Notes: a model not told the origin generated them from the sequence alone. A stretch of DNA of 35,167 nt from Verrucomicrobiota bacterium (GCA_016288465.1 JAEEZC010000242.1:1-35167), one strand, 5' to 3'. Shown: positions 1 through 9,314, counted from the first letter of the stretch. Numbers and translations are program-made.

Positions 1-34
1 AAAGTATGTCAAATTCCGGACTTGCTTTAACGTT

Positions 35-64
35 CCCCTATGCCGGAAAATCCGGGATAAGGGG
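35..64. other. Imperfect hairpin left of the IS
   Basis: Two arms around a short A-rich loop, CCCCTATGCCGG and CCGGGATAAGGGG, can pair with one bulge and one mismatch. It lies just outside the left inverted repeat of the insertion sequence. No clear T-run follows on either strand, so calling it a terminator of an upstream gene is only a possibility. Confidence 0.25.
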
Positions 65-76
65 GTAGGGTTTGAC

Positions 77-90
77 TCTGGAATATCCCC
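77..90 (+). repeat. IS left inverted repeat
   Basis: TCTGGAATATCCCC, an exact inverted match to 1633-1646. It marks the left end of the insertion sequence. Confidence 0.85.
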
Positions 91-189
91 AGTTTTTGAC
101 CCCTGAAATGGGCCGGATGCCTGATTTTATTGGGCTAGATGAGTTTCTGGAAGTGAAATAAGCGAAAAATCGGTTCCGCTTGCTGGGTG

Positions 190-198
190 TGGTATAAT
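190..198 (+). promoter_or_regulatory. Extended -10 promoter of the transposase
   Basis: TGGTATAAT is a full extended -10 element. Transcription would start near 205, inside the long reading frame that opens at 197. This supports the ATG at 233 as the translation start. No good -35 hexamer is visible. Confidence 0.6.
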
Positions 199-232
199 GC
201 CACGTGCAAACAAACCACCAAGAGGAACCGAC

Positions 233-1534
233 ATGGGGAATGATAGCATAATTGCGTTCAGAACGCGAGAACAACTTAGGAAATACCTGGGGATATTTTC
301 TCCCCAGTTCAAGAACAGCCGATGGAAGATGGAGTTCCTTGGGCAGATGCTCTTCGGCATACAGGCCTCGCGGGACACGCTGATGAGCGAGATAGCCCGC
401 TCGCTCCAGGAGGACATCCTCGCCAAGAAGACACAGGAGCGGCTTGAGCGGCACCTTGCGACGGACGGCATGGACGCGAAGATCCACGGGAGCATCCTCT
501 GCGACGCCGCGCCAGGCATAGGGGAGAGCACGCTGGTGATAGTGGATCCGTCGGACGTGCAGAAGGAATACGCGGAGAAGATGCCGTACCTTGCCAAGGT
601 CTGGGACGGCAGCAAGGGCAGGGTTGGGGACAACCTCGGCTACACGCTCTGCATGGCGATAGCCTGCGAGAACGGATGCCGGAAGATAGTTCCGCTCATG
701 CTGCGGCTGTGGTCGTCCGTCCATCCCGAGTACGTCAGCGAGAACGACGAGGTGGAGCAGGTGATAGGGCAGATTGCCTCGACGACCAACGGTCGCGGCA
801 TATTCGTCTTCGACAGAGGCGGCGACGGCGACAGCATGTTCCGCTTCTACATAAGGCACGGCCTTGACTTCGTCATGAGGCTCGTGGGAGACAGATATCT
901 GCTCAATTGGGGCGGGAAGACGGAGAAATCGAAGGTTCTCGCGGTCGATCTTGCGCGGCAGTGTACGCTTAGGTACGAGGACAGCGTCCTGTTCAAGTCG
1001 CACAACAAGGTCCACAACGTCCGCGTGAAGTACGGCTCGATGCCCGTGCGCCTACCGGACTGGCCCGACACCGACCTGCATCTCGTCGTCGTGAAGTGGC
1101 CTGGAGGCGAGAAGCCGATGATGCTGCTGACGACGCTGAACGCGGTACGCACGAGAAAGGCGCTCTGGGAGGGGGTGCAGGGCTATATGACCCGCTGGAG
1201 GGTCGAGGACACGATACGGTTCATAAAGCAGTCCTACAGGCTCGAGCACATGAGGCTCCTCGACTACCAGCGGCTGAAGAACATGGCCGCGCTCGTGGTG
1301 GCTGTGGCGTATTTCGCGGCGGCGTGGCTCGGCAAGAAGGTCAAGCTGGATGCGCTCGCCAAGCACGTCGCCAAGGTGTCGCGCAAGATGTTCGAGGTTC
1401 CGGAGTTCTTCTACTACGCAATAGCGGACGGCCTCAGGTGGCTCTTCGTGCGGCACGGCAGGTGGCGCGGCTGGAACTGTCCGCGCGAGGAATGCGGTGA
1501 CTTGCAGATGGAGTTCGAGCTCCTGACGGGGTGA
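233..1534 (+). CDS. IS4-family DDE transposase
   Basis: A 433-residue transposase that catalyses cut-and-paste movement of the surrounding element. The RNase H-like fold carries a first catalytic Asp in VIVDPSD (about residue 104) and a second in FVFDRGGD (about residue 195). The catalytic Glu lies in YMTRWRVEDTIRFIK (about 318-332), which fits the IS4 signature Y-(2)-R-(3)-E-(6)-K exactly. The ATG at 233 is chosen because AGAGGA lies just upstream and because the -10 box at 193-198 places the transcript start downstream of the alternative start at 197. The frame is uninterrupted and all catalytic residues are present, so the enzyme is probably functional. A subfamily assignment (for example IS1634-like) would need a database comparison. 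Confidence 0.9.
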   Translation: MGNDSIIAFRTREQLRKYLGIFSPQFKNSRWKMEFLGQMLFGIQASRDTLMSEIARSLQEDILAKKTQERLERHLATDGMDAKIHGSILCDAAPGIGESTLVIVDPSDVQKEYAEKMPYLAKVWDGSKGRVGDNLGYTLCMAIACENGCRKIVPLMLRLWSSVHPEYVSENDEVEQVIGQIASTTNGRGIFVFDRGGDGDSMFRFYIRHGLDFVMRLVGDRYLLNWGGKTEKSKVLAVDLARQCTLRYEDSVLFKSHNKVHNVRVKYGSMPVRLPDWPDTDLHLVVVKWPGGEKPMMLLTTLNAVRTRKALWEGVQGYMTRWRVEDTIRFIKQSYRLEHMRLLDYQRLKNMAALVVAVAYFAAAWLGKKVKLDALAKHVAKVSRKMFEVPEFFYYAIADGLRWLFVRHGRWRGWNCPREECGDLQMEFELLTG

Positions 1535-1632
1535 TCCCGCGTCGGCAACGGCGAGAATCTCGGCGGCAAGCCCTTCGAGGCCCGCGAAACCGCGCGTGGC
1601 TCTCCATGGGCTCGACAGCATTTTCCAAAGGT

Positions 1633-1646
1633 GGGGATATTCCAGA
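1633..1646 (-). repeat. IS right inverted repeat
   Basis: GGGGATATTCCAGA, the exact reverse complement of 77-90. It marks the right end of the insertion sequence. Confidence 0.85.
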
Positions 1647-1671
1647 TCTGCCGCGCGGCTGAGTTTGTTTA

Positions 1672-1680
1672 TGATATAAT
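1672..1680 (+). promoter_or_regulatory. Extended -10 promoter
   Basis: TGATATAAT lies 21 bases before the ATG at 1702. It sits outside the IS right end, so this is the native promoter of the downstream pair rather than an IS-borne one. No consensus -35 is seen at 17-18 bp spacing, as expected for an extended -10 promoter. Confidence 0.6.
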
Positions 1681-1701
1681 GTCTCGTACAGGGAGTTGTG
1701 T

Positions 1702-2370
1702 ATGACGGGAAACTACATGAGAGTTATAGCTTGTGCGTTGTTTTGCCTTCTTGGTATACAGCAATCGGCGTGGGCTGCCGGAGACGAGTTCCGCAGGCGG
1801 CAGGAGCACAACGAGAGTCAGTGGAATCTGAAGCTGCCGGAATTCTACGGCGTGAAGTTCGGCGTTCATTCGGGTGTTTCGACGAACGGCCTTCGAAAAG
1901 GCGAGGCCAAGGACGATTCGGGCTATGTTGTCGGAGTGTACTGGGAGGGCGTTGACGAGTCCTTGCGTCCGACGGACTTCTTTGACTTTGCGCGGATCAA
2001 GTATTCCTACGGAACCATTGCGCCCGAGGCTGCGCTGTTCTGCGGCCATTTCCCGGGAAACCTGACTCTGGCGGAATGCATGCGGAAGCTTGACGACCTG
2101 GCATCCGACATCAATGCCAAGTACGGCGTCGAGCTTGCCCCGAATGACGCGCGGCAGGATGTTGCGCCGTCCGACAGGCGCTTTACGGGCGAGGCGCCCG
2201 CAGACAAGGCCAAAGATGAAGAACGACATCTGTTCCTTGAAGGGGCCGCTGTATACTGTCGCCGCTTTCAGAATCGGCATGTGTCGATTCTCATGGAAGC
2301 CGGCGAGAACCGCTATGGCGAACTTTGCGCAAGGCTGTTCGTTGAAGACAGGCTGCATAGCAGATGGTGA
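1702..2370 (+). CDS. Exported protein of unknown function
   Basis: A 222-residue protein with a clear Sec signal peptide: a positively charged start, a hydrophobic stretch VIACALFCLLGI and a probable cleavage after SAWA, near residue 25. The mature part is soluble and mixed in composition, with three scattered Cys and no membrane segment. I recognise no family. The ATG at 1702 is preferred over the TTG at 1696 because AGGGAG sits about 6 bases upstream. The gene overlaps the start of the metallophosphoesterase by 7 bases, so the two are probably co-translated. It follows its own promoter directly downstream of the insertion sequence. Confidence 0.75.
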   Translation: MTGNYMRVIACALFCLLGIQQSAWAAGDEFRRRQEHNESQWNLKLPEFYGVKFGVHSGVSTNGLRKGEAKDDSGYVVGVYWEGVDESLRPTDFFDFARIKYSYGTIAPEAALFCGHFPGNLTLAECMRKLDDLASDINAKYGVELAPNDARQDVAPSDRRFTGEAPADKAKDEERHLFLEGAAVYCRRFQNRHVSILMEAGENRYGELCARLFVEDRLHSRW

Positions 2371-3494
2371 CTGAGAGACCGCGGCAATCCGCCATGAGAA
2401 GGGCGGTGCGCAGAATAGCATACTGTCTCTTCGGGTATGTTGCGGCGCTGGGAGTTCAGCTGGCGTTTCTGCCGCCGGACTGGAACGGGATGGGGACGAT
2501 CGTGCCTTATTTCGCGATGCCGATTCTCACGATTCTGTTCGGTCCGTTCCTCCTTGTGCCGCAGGACGCGTGGCTTGGCTCCGGCGACTGGAGCTGGCTT
2601 CTGCGGATGCTGCCGCTGTATTTCGTCCATCTGGCGTATGTCTGGCGTCTGCTGGCGAGACCGGGCCGCCGTGCTGTCCGCATCTTCGAGGTCTGTCTCG
2701 TCGCCTGCTGGTCGGCGCTGGGCGTCTGGTCGGCTCTGCCGGCGGTCGAGCGGCATGAGCTGCGAGTGGACGGCGCCAAGCTGCCGGGAGGCGCAGTGCG
2801 CCTGGCCGTCGTGAGCGATCTGCATTCGTGCCGATACGGCAAAGGACAGCGAGGGCTGGTGGAGATGATCGAGGCGCAGCGTCCGGACCTGGTGCTGATG
2901 GTGGGCGACATCTTCGACGACCGTCTGCCGGACGGCCCGGCCGTCGAATTCGCCGCGGAGATGGCCAGGCGGCGTCCGTGCGTGTACGTGACGGGGAACC
3001 ACGAGTTCTGGAGCAACCGGGTCTTCGGGATGATGGGGGCGATGAAGAAGGCCGGCGTCACGGTCCTTCGCGGCGGATGCAGGACGTACTCGGTCAACGG
3101 GAACGAAGTAGACGTCTGCGGAGTGGACGATCCGACCGAGATGACGGAAGAGGACTGGACGGAAATGCTCGAGGCGGCGTATGGCGGGAGCGATCCGTCG
3201 CATCTGCGCGTTCTTCTCACGCATCGTCCCGAGTTTCCGGAGCTCTACGCAAGGTTCGGCTACGACCTGGTGCTGGCGGGCCATGCGCACGGAGGGCAGT
3301 GGAGGTGTCCGTTCTCGAAGCGAGGGGTTTATTCCCCCGACCAGTATTTCCTGCCTGAGTACGTGGACGGCCCTTACCGGCTGTCGAACGGGTCGACGAT
3401 GCTGGTAAGCAGGGGACTTGCCCGCGAGAGCGCGCCTGTTCCGCGGTACTTCAACAATCCGGAAGTCCTTGTGGTCGACATATTGCGGCAGTGA
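2364..3494 (+). CDS. Membrane-anchored metallophosphoesterase (YkuE/YaeI-like)
   Basis: A 376-residue protein of the calcineurin-like phosphoesterase superfamily. The N-terminal third is hydrophobic with several probable membrane segments (about residues 18-125). The C-terminal domain carries the full dinuclear-metal motif set in order: SDLH (about 151), GDIFDD (about 181), GNHEFW (about 211), LTHRP (about 281) and GHAHGGQ (about 306). YkuE/YaeI relatives act on phosphodiester substrates at the envelope, but the substrate cannot be read from sequence. The ATG at 2364 overlaps the previous stop as ATGGTGA; the ATG at 2394 is a reasonable alternative start. Confidence 0.85.
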   Translation: MVTERPRQSAMRRAVRRIAYCLFGYVAALGVQLAFLPPDWNGMGTIVPYFAMPILTILFGPFLLVPQDAWLGSGDWSWLLRMLPLYFVHLAYVWRLLARPGRRAVRIFEVCLVACWSALGVWSALPAVERHELRVDGAKLPGGAVRLAVVSDLHSCRYGKGQRGLVEMIEAQRPDLVLMVGDIFDDRLPDGPAVEFAAEMARRRPCVYVTGNHEFWSNRVFGMMGAMKKAGVTVLRGGCRTYSVNGNEVDVCGVDDPTEMTEEDWTEMLEAAYGGSDPSHLRVLLTHRPEFPELYARFGYDLVLAGHAHGGQWRCPFSKRGVYSPDQYFLPEYVDGPYRLSNGSTMLVSRGLARESAPVPRYFNNPEVLVVDILRQ

Positions 3495-3533
3495 ATTGGC
3501 GGCGCGTGCCTAGTGTGCGCGGCGGCGGTTTTA

Positions 3534-3542
3534 TGGTATAAT
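3534..3542 (+). promoter_or_regulatory. Extended -10 promoter of the bamA operon
   Basis: TGGTATAAT ends only 10 bases before the bamA ATG at 3553. A start site 6-8 bases downstream of the -10 would leave a 5' leader of about 2-5 bases. No Shine-Dalgarno sequence is present in that gap. Confidence 0.6.
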
Positions 3543-3552
3543 ATCACTCCAT

Positions 3553-5958
3553 ATGAAGAAACTCATCGCACTTATCGTCCTTGCCGCGGCCGCAACGGCC
3601 TCAGCGGCGAAGGTGTCAAGCGTGAAAGTGAAGGCATTGGACCGCTTCGGCGGCGACACGGGAGCGGTCGTGAGCCGATGCCAGACGAAGGTCGGCGAGA
3701 CCTATGACCCGACCACCGTGTCGCGCGACGTCAACTCTCTCAAGGCGTCCAACGAATTCGAGGAGATATCGGCCGACGCCGACCATGGCGAGAACGGCGT
3801 CGATGTCGTCTTCTACGTGAGGCGCAAGGTCCGCTTCCTCAAGCCCCTGGTCATAGAGGGCAACGAGTTCTTTACAGCGTCGCGCGTCACCAAGGAGGCG
3901 GCTCTCACCGACGGCTCGCTTTACGGCGAGGGCGAGCTTGCGGACGCGGCGGCGAGGGTGCGCGCCGCGTACAGGAAGAAGGACTTCGCGGACGTGAAGG
4001 TCACTCCGCGCGTCGACGTGGTCTCCGGCAACGACGCGAGGATAACGCTTGTCATTGTCGAGGGCGAGCGCCGCAAGGTGCGTTCGGTGGTCTTCGAGGG
4101 CGCGGCGCACGCGGTCGAGACGTCGGTGATCAACAGAAACCTCAATCCCTTCCACAGCCTTGAGGACGGCGAGTTCGACGCGATCGTCCTGCACGAGGCG
4201 GTCCAGGACTATCCGTGGTGGAATCCGGTCGGCTGGTTCCTCGAAGGGCCCCTCGACCCCGAGCGTCGGCGTGCCGCCGTCGCTGCGGCGTATCGCGACA
4301 ACGGCTATCTTGACGTGCGCGTGACGGGGCCGAAGAGCGTGCCGACTGACGACGGCAGGGTCGACGTCGTGTACAAGGTGGATGAGGGCGTCCGCTATCT
4401 CGTGGGCAACGTGTCGATACGCGGGCTCAAGCACTACAGCGAGAAGGACGTGGCCTCTCGCAGCGAGATTCCCGAGAGGGGCTCCGTGGCGAGCCAGAAG
4501 GCTCTTGACGCGGCGGCCCAGAGCATCAGGATCGCGGTGTGCTCGGGCGACATCGGGCTTGCCGACGCGCATGTGCAGACGAAGCACATTCCGTCCGCGT
4601 CGGGCGGCGCGACGGCCGACATCGTCTTCAAGGTGACGGAGGGCGTGCCTGTCCGCATCAACGAGGTGAAGATCGTCGGCAACGACTACACCAAGGACAA
4701 GGTGATCCGCCGCGAAATCGCGCTCGGGCCTGGCGACCGCATGCTCGAGGACCGTGCGGAGCGCTCGCGCAAGCGTCTTGAGAACCTAGACTACTTCTCC
4801 CGCGTCCACTACTATCTCGCGGCGACGGACCTCGGCAAGGACGCCAACGGCGCGGAGTACCGCGACCTCGTCTACCAGGTCGAGGAGAAGAACACCGGTT
4901 CGTTCATGGTGGGCGTGGGCGCCTCGTCCGTGGACTCCGTCTATGTTTCCGCGGAGCTCAACCAGAACAACTTCGACCTGTTCGCGCCGTCTAAGCTCTT
5001 CCGTGGCGGCGGGCAGAAGGGCAGGGCGTACGTCGCCTGGGGCCCGCGCTACCAGAGCGCCGAGATCGGCGTCGTCGAGCCGTACTTCATGAACCGCATG
5101 CTGGAGCTTTCGGTCGACGCGTACCGCCGCATGCGCTGGTACGACCAGTACGACCTCATCCGCTCCGGCGGGATGGCGTCGCTCAGCTATCCCGTCAAGT
5201 TCTGGCCGACCTGGGAGCCGTTCGGCCGTCTTGGCGTGGGCATATCGGGCGAGTTCATCGAGTTCGACGACGTCGAGCGCGGCACCTACTACACGAAGTC
5301 GGGCCGGGAGGTCTCGTTCGTCGACGAGGAGCGCAAGTACGGAGACGCGTTCGAGCCGGTGCTGCATCTCTTCTGGGTCAAGGACGGACGCGACAGCTTC
5401 CGCATTCCGACGAAGGGCTTCCGCACGCGCGTGTCGGCGGACGTCGCGCCTGGCGGGGACAACAAGTACTGGAAGCTCGGCTTCAACCACAGGCACTACT
5501 GGACCGTCTGGAAGCGCTACGGGCACGTTCTCATGGCGGGCGTGCGGGCCGAGACGATCGACGGCATCAGCGACGACGTGCCGATCTACAACCGCATGTT
5601 CCTCGGCGGTCCGAAGTCGATACGCGGCATCGAGTACCGCCATGTCTCCCCGCACGTGAGGAAGGACGACTCTCGCCACTGGGAGCCCTGGGGCGGGCAG
5701 ACGCTCTTCTGCGCGAACTTCGAGTACACGATACCGATCGTCAAGATGTTCCGCTTCGCGGTTTTCTCGGACGTCGGCTCTGTTGGCGAGGACGAGTTCG
5801 ATCTCGACTTCTCCGACACGTTCGCGTGGACCGTCGGCCTCGGGCTGAGGCTTGACATACCGATGTTCCCGATACGCCTCGACTTCGCGACGCCCGTCGA
5901 GAAGCCCGACCACGCGGAGGACGAGGTGTTCTCGTTCACGATCGGCTACGATTTCTGA
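3553..5958 (+). CDS. bamA: Outer-membrane assembly factor BamA
   Basis: An 801-residue Omp85 protein that folds and inserts beta-barrel proteins into the outer membrane. A signal peptide (MKKLIALIVLAAAATASA) is followed by five POTRA-like domains at roughly residues 20-87, 88-165, 168-277, 279-363 and 364-440. The third has an insertion containing two Trp-rich turns. The remainder is the 16-strand barrel, with the conserved lid-loop motif as GPKSIRGIE and a terminal Phe (FTIGYDF) as expected of an outer-membrane barrel. It is followed by skp/ompH and lpxD, the classical bamA-skp-lpxD order. The ATG lies almost on top of the promoter, and no ribosome binding site is seen. Confidence 0.95.
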   Translation: MKKLIALIVLAAAATASAAKVSSVKVKALDRFGGDTGAVVSRCQTKVGETYDPTTVSRDVNSLKASNEFEEISADADHGENGVDVVFYVRRKVRFLKPLVIEGNEFFTASRVTKEAALTDGSLYGEGELADAAARVRAAYRKKDFADVKVTPRVDVVSGNDARITLVIVEGERRKVRSVVFEGAAHAVETSVINRNLNPFHSLEDGEFDAIVLHEAVQDYPWWNPVGWFLEGPLDPERRRAAVAAAYRDNGYLDVRVTGPKSVPTDDGRVDVVYKVDEGVRYLVGNVSIRGLKHYSEKDVASRSEIPERGSVASQKALDAAAQSIRIAVCSGDIGLADAHVQTKHIPSASGGATADIVFKVTEGVPVRINEVKIVGNDYTKDKVIRREIALGPGDRMLEDRAERSRKRLENLDYFSRVHYYLAATDLGKDANGAEYRDLVYQVEEKNTGSFMVGVGASSVDSVYVSAELNQNNFDLFAPSKLFRGGGQKGRAYVAWGPRYQSAEIGVVEPYFMNRMLELSVDAYRRMRWYDQYDLIRSGGMASLSYPVKFWPTWEPFGRLGVGISGEFIEFDDVERGTYYTKSGREVSFVDEERKYGDAFEPVLHLFWVKDGRDSFRIPTKGFRTRVSADVAPGGDNKYWKLGFNHRHYWTVWKRYGHVLMAGVRAETIDGISDDVPIYNRMFLGGPKSIRGIEYRHVSPHVRKDDSRHWEPWGGQTLFCANFEYTIPIVKMFRFAVFSDVGSVGEDEFDLDFSDTFAWTVGLGLRLDIPMFPIRLDFATPVEKPDHAEDEVFSFTIGYDF

Positions 5959-5985
5959 CAACAACAAGGCTGGACCGCACATACA

Positions 5986-6552
5986 ATGAAAAAGACCGCA
6001 CTCGCACTCGCACTCGTCCCCGCACTCGCCTTCGCGGAGGCAAAGATCGCCACGGTAGACCTGCTCGTACTGGTGAGGAACCATCCCGACTACGACCGCA
6101 ACGAGAAGTTCATCGAGTCGAAGAGCAAGGACCTGCAGAAGAAGGGCGACGAGATCAAGGCCGAGGGGGAGGCCCTTCAGGCCGACGGCAAGAAGATGAT
6201 GGAGCAGTTCCGCAATCCGATGCTGAACGACAAGGCCAAGGCCGACCTCGAAAAGAAGCTGCAGGACATCCAGCAGAAGCTTCTCCAGATCGAGCAGCGC
6301 TACCGCACCGAGATGATGCGCGGCGACCAGGACCTGCGGGACGACCGGGCCCGGCTCATGAAGGCGACGACCGACGATCTGCGCGCGCGCCTGAAGAAGT
6401 TCGCGGAGGCCGGCGGCTACGACTTCATTCTCGACTCCAACGTCGTGCCCTTTTCCAAGAAGGAGTACGACGTGACGGACGGTGTTCTTGCGGAGATGGG
6501 GGTCGATCCCCGCAAGGCCAAGGGCAGGGGTCCTGAAGATGAAGGCAAGTGA
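5986..6552 (+). CDS. skp: Periplasmic chaperone OmpH/Skp
   Basis: A 188-residue OmpH-family protein that holds unfolded outer-membrane proteins in the periplasm on their way to BamA. A signal peptide ([17 protein letters not shown]) precedes the typical N-terminal strand KIATVDL. A long Lys/Glu/Gln-rich coiled coil (about residues 45-130) forms the tentacles, and the C-terminal strand [20 protein letters not shown] closes the body domain. It follows bamA by 27 bases and overlaps lpxD by 14 bases. Length is close to the usual 160-190 residues. Confidence 0.92.
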   Translation: MKKTALALALVPALAFAEAKIATVDLLVLVRNHPDYDRNEKFIESKSKDLQKKGDEIKAEGEALQADGKKMMEQFRNPMLNDKAKADLEKKLQDIQQKLLQIEQRYRTEMMRGDQDLRDDRARLMKATTDDLRARLKKFAEAGGYDFILDSNVVPFSKKEYDVTDGVLAEMGVDPRKAKGRGPEDEGK

Positions 6553-7579
6553 ACTGGCAAAGATACTCGGCGGAACGCTTGAGGGCGACGACGTCGAGGT
6601 GTTCGCGTGCGGTGGGCTTGAGGAGGCGCGTCCAGGCGACGTGAGCTTCTGCAAGGACCCGAAGCACGTGCGGCTTGTGGAGTCCACGAAGGCGTCCGCC
6701 GTGCTTCTGCCGCCGGAGTGGGACAAGGGGGCGCCGTGCGCGGTGATACGCGTCGCCGACCCCAACCGCGCGTGCATGGCCGCGGCGCGTCTCTTCGCGC
6801 CGCCCGAGCCGCAGCGCGCCCCCGGCGTTCATCCGACGGCGATTGTCGACCCGACGGCGAGGCTCGGCGAGGGCGTGCATGTCGGGGCGTACACGATAAT
6901 CGAGAAGAACTGCGAAATCGGCGACGGCGCCGTCATCGAGGCCCAGGTGTTCATAGGCGAGGGCTGCAGGGTCGGCGCAAGGACGCACATCTATCCGCAG
7001 GTGACGCTGCGGGAGGGGACGGTCGTCGGGGCGGACTGCATCTTCCACTGCGGCGTGAGGCTTGGCGGCGACGGGTACGGCTTCAACAACGGGCGCCGCG
7101 AGGACGGCTCCGTGTACATCGAGAAGATTCCTCAGCTCGGCATCGTGGAGATAGGCGACGGGGTGGAGATCGGGTCCAACACGACTATCGACAGGGCCCG
7201 CATCGGCCGCACGTACATCGGTCCCATGACGAAGATCGACAACCTCGTGCAGATCGGCCACAACGTCAAGGTGAAGGGATACTCCGGGCTGATTGCGCAA
7301 AGCGGCGTCGCCGGCTCGACCGAGATCGGCTACGGCTGTCTCATATGGGCGCAGGCGGGGATATCGGGCCACATCAAGATCGCGGACGGCGTGCAGGTCG
7401 GGCCTCAGGCGGGCGTGCCGCAGACGCTGGACGGCTCGGTAAAGTACGTGATCGGCACGCCGGCCGAGACGATGAAGGACTTCGGCGGTCGGGTGCTTCT
7501 GCCGAAGATGGTCTCGAAGATCAAGGCGGAGATCAAGGGCATCAAGGAGAGGCTCGACAGTACACAGGAGGCAAAATGA
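6539..7579 (+). CDS. lpxD: UDP-3-O-acylglucosamine N-acyltransferase LpxD
   Basis: A 346-residue acyltransferase that adds the second, N-linked hydroxyacyl chain to UDP-3-O-acylglucosamine in lipid A synthesis. An N-terminal uridine-binding domain (about 1-95, [11 protein letters not shown]) is followed by hexapeptide repeats forming a left-handed beta helix (about 100-320). The catalytic His is His-241 in QIGHNVKV, matching His-239 of the E. coli enzyme. The ATG at 6539 is chosen because the product starts with the conserved [12 protein letters not shown] and an AGGGG lies upstream; an in-frame start at 6482 would be buried in skp. Its presence indicates an LPS-bearing outer membrane. Confidence 0.95.
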   Translation: MKASELAKILGGTLEGDDVEVFACGGLEEARPGDVSFCKDPKHVRLVESTKASAVLLPPEWDKGAPCAVIRVADPNRACMAAARLFAPPEPQRAPGVHPTAIVDPTARLGEGVHVGAYTIIEKNCEIGDGAVIEAQVFIGEGCRVGARTHIYPQVTLREGTVVGADCIFHCGVRLGGDGYGFNNGRREDGSVYIEKIPQLGIVEIGDGVEIGSNTTIDRARIGRTYIGPMTKIDNLVQIGHNVKVKGYSGLIAQSGVAGSTEIGYGCLIWAQAGISGHIKIADGVQVGPQAGVPQTLDGSVKYVIGTPAETMKDFGGRVLLPKMVSKIKAEIKGIKERLDSTQEAK

Positions 7580-8964
7580 GGAAATCCTCGGTCTTTGTAG
7601 CGTCGGCGCTTGCGTGCGCCGCTCTGGCAGCAAGCGCTGGCATTGAATTCGACGCGGGCGCGGACCTGCGCATTCGGCAGGAGATGATGAAGAACGTGCC
7701 CGGGCTTCCCGGAGGCGGGCTCATCGGAAATGCGCCGCACGGACGCTACGTGAACAACGTGCGCTTCCGTCCGCGTGTTTGGGGCGAGATCAGGGGCGAG
7801 ACCGAGGACCACGCGAAGTTCCGCCTGTACACGAGGTTCACTGACGAGTTCAGGTGGTACATCAACCCATCCGCGCCCGGCGCGTACGTCTTTCCCGACG
7901 AGCTGATACTGGACAACCTCTTCTTCGAGGCCAAGGACCTTTTTGACGGATTCCTCGACTTCGCCGTCGGCAGGCAGGACCTCTACGGCCTCTACGAAGG
8001 GATGGAGCTGGTGATTACGGACGGCACGCCCGGCGACGGCTCGCGCACGACCTACGGCGACATGGTGCGCTTCGGCCTTAACTTCGAAGACGACCGGAGG
8101 CTGGACCTCTTCGCCCTGTACAACTTCGACGACGCCGACGACCTCAGGTGGGGCACGAGGCGCGGCAAGCACAGGTCGCTCACCGGACTCGGCCGCGCCG
8201 AGCCGGACATGGACGACTGGGGCTTCGGCGCGATCTGGAGCGCCAAGCTGGCTGAGGCTCTGCCGTACAAGTTCTTCGTGATGCAGAAGAACACCGCGAG
8301 CTACTATCGCATGGGCTCGAAGCGCCCGCGGACGCAGCGCGAGCTGGTCGGCCTGAGCGTCACGCCCCAGCTGGACGACGAGTGGTCTCTGCAGTTCGAC
8401 GGCATGGGCCAGGTAGGCGTCAACGGGGACGGCGACACGCTCCTTGGCAGCTGCGCGTACGTAGGCGTCAACTGGAAGAGCTCCAGGGAGGACGGCGCCA
8501 GACCCTATGCCAAGCTGGGCTATCTCTTCATGAGCGGCGACAAGGACACGGCCGAGGAGGACGGCGGTCATTCGGCGTGGGATCCGATGTGGTCGCGCGC
8601 AATCACGCACTCGGAGCTGATGCTCTACGGACCGCTCTACGGAGTGGCCTGGTGGAGCAACATGCACTTTGCGAAGCTGACGCTTGGCGTCGACATCGCC
8701 AAGGACCACAGCGCCGAGGCGAGCTGCGGGCCTATCTTCTGCGCCGCGCAGGACGGGCTTGGCGGCGGGGACGGTGACTTCAAGGGCTTCCTCGCCCGCG
8801 CCCGCTATTCGTTCCCGATATTCTCGGCTCCCTACAGCGAGGAGGGCGGTCGGGGCTTCAACGTGCTCGGGCACTTCTATGCGGAGGTTTTCAACCCCGG
8901 CGACTACTATTCGTCGGACAAGCTGGCGTGGTTCCTGCGCTGGAACGTCGAGTTCAGGTTCTGA
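7576..8964 (+). CDS. Exported outer-membrane beta-barrel protein
   Basis: A 462-residue protein with a signal peptide (hydrophobic stretch [16 protein letters not shown]) and alternating strand patterns rich in aromatic and acidic residues. It ends in WNVEFRF, the terminal Phe expected of BamA substrates. The overall pattern resembles alginate-export/porin-like barrels (ADLRIRQE near the start, [14 protein letters not shown] about residue 130), but I cannot name a substrate. A strong GGAGG lies 7 bases before the ATG, which overlaps the lpxD stop as ATGA, so it is translationally coupled to lpxD. In many proteobacteria fabZ and lpxA occupy this position. Confidence 0.8.
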   Translation: MRKSSVFVASALACAALAASAGIEFDAGADLRIRQEMMKNVPGLPGGGLIGNAPHGRYVNNVRFRPRVWGEIRGETEDHAKFRLYTRFTDEFRWYINPSAPGAYVFPDELILDNLFFEAKDLFDGFLDFAVGRQDLYGLYEGMELVITDGTPGDGSRTTYGDMVRFGLNFEDDRRLDLFALYNFDDADDLRWGTRRGKHRSLTGLGRAEPDMDDWGFGAIWSAKLAEALPYKFFVMQKNTASYYRMGSKRPRTQRELVGLSVTPQLDDEWSLQFDGMGQVGVNGDGDTLLGSCAYVGVNWKSSREDGARPYAKLGYLFMSGDKDTAEEDGGHSAWDPMWSRAITHSELMLYGPLYGVAWWSNMHFAKLTLGVDIAKDHSAEASCGPIFCAAQDGLGGGDGDFKGFLARARYSFPIFSAPYSEEGGRGFNVLGHFYAEVFNPGDYYSSDKLAWFLRWNVEFRF

Positions 8965-8968
8965 TCGG

Positions 8969-8998
8969 TTGACTTCCACGCATCTAAAATGATAAAAT
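8969..8998 (+). promoter_or_regulatory. Promoter of infA
   Basis: TTGACT at 8969-8974 and TAAAAT at 8993-8998 are separated by 18 bases, with an extended TGA before the -10. The predicted start lies near 9005, about 30 bases before infA. Confidence 0.6.
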
Positions 8999-9035
8999 AC
9001 GCAGAACTTTTAGTCCAATAAGGCACGATCCATTC

Positions 9036-9263
9036 ATGGCGAAAGAAGAAGATCAGGCGATTGAGGTGACCGGCACGGTCACCAAGGTTCTGCCTGCCAC
9101 GATGTACAAGGTCCAGCTCGAGAACGGGCACGAAGTGCTTGCGCACATTTCCGGGAAGATGCGCAAGTTCTTCATCAAGATCGCGATCGGCGACAAGGTG
9201 ACGGTCGAGATATCCCCGTACGACCTCGGCAAGGGCCGCATCACGTTCCGCCACAAGGTGTGA
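9036..9263 (+). CDS. infA: Translation initiation factor IF-1
   Basis: A 75-residue S1/OB-fold protein that occupies the ribosomal A site during initiation. It shows the family signature: [33 protein letters not shown] and [18 protein letters not shown], over the normal length of about 72 residues plus a slightly longer acidic N-terminus. No strong Shine-Dalgarno is present before the ATG. It has its own promoter and is followed 51 bases later by the YebC-family gene. Confidence 0.95.
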   Translation: MAKEEDQAIEVTGTVTKVLPATMYKVQLENGHEVLAHISGKMRKFFIKIAIGDKVTVEISPYDLGKGRITFRHKV

Positions 9264-9314
9264 GAGTTCCGAGGGCGTTCACAGTAGGTTTTCGGTAATC
9301 CAAGGAGAGTAACA

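Larger units (their letters stand above)
77..1646 (+). mobile_element. IS4-type insertion sequence, complete
   Basis: The element is bounded by perfect 14-bp inverted repeats: TCTGGAATATCCCC at 77-90 and its exact reverse complement at 1633-1646. It is about 1.57 kb and holds one transposase gene, the usual architecture of an IS4-superfamily element. The coding frame is intact, so it may still be active. I could not find a convincing target-site duplication directly outside the repeats. The approximately 100 bp between the transposase stop and the right repeat hold no other gene. Confidence 0.85.

Noticed and set aside
38-1015. Minus-strand frame opposite the transposase
   Set aside because: It runs across the IS end and the transposase in antisense and has no ribosome binding site or recognisable domain.
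3495-3533. GC-rich stretch before bamA considered as a terminator of the phosphoesterase gene
   Set aside because: No stable stem with a following T-run could be drawn.
4786-6777. Long minus-strand frame of 663 codons opposite bamA, skp and lpxD
   Set aside because: It is a codon-phase shadow of three well-supported genes in GC-rich DNA. Its translation is His/Arg/Leu/Val-rich low complexity with no family motifs.
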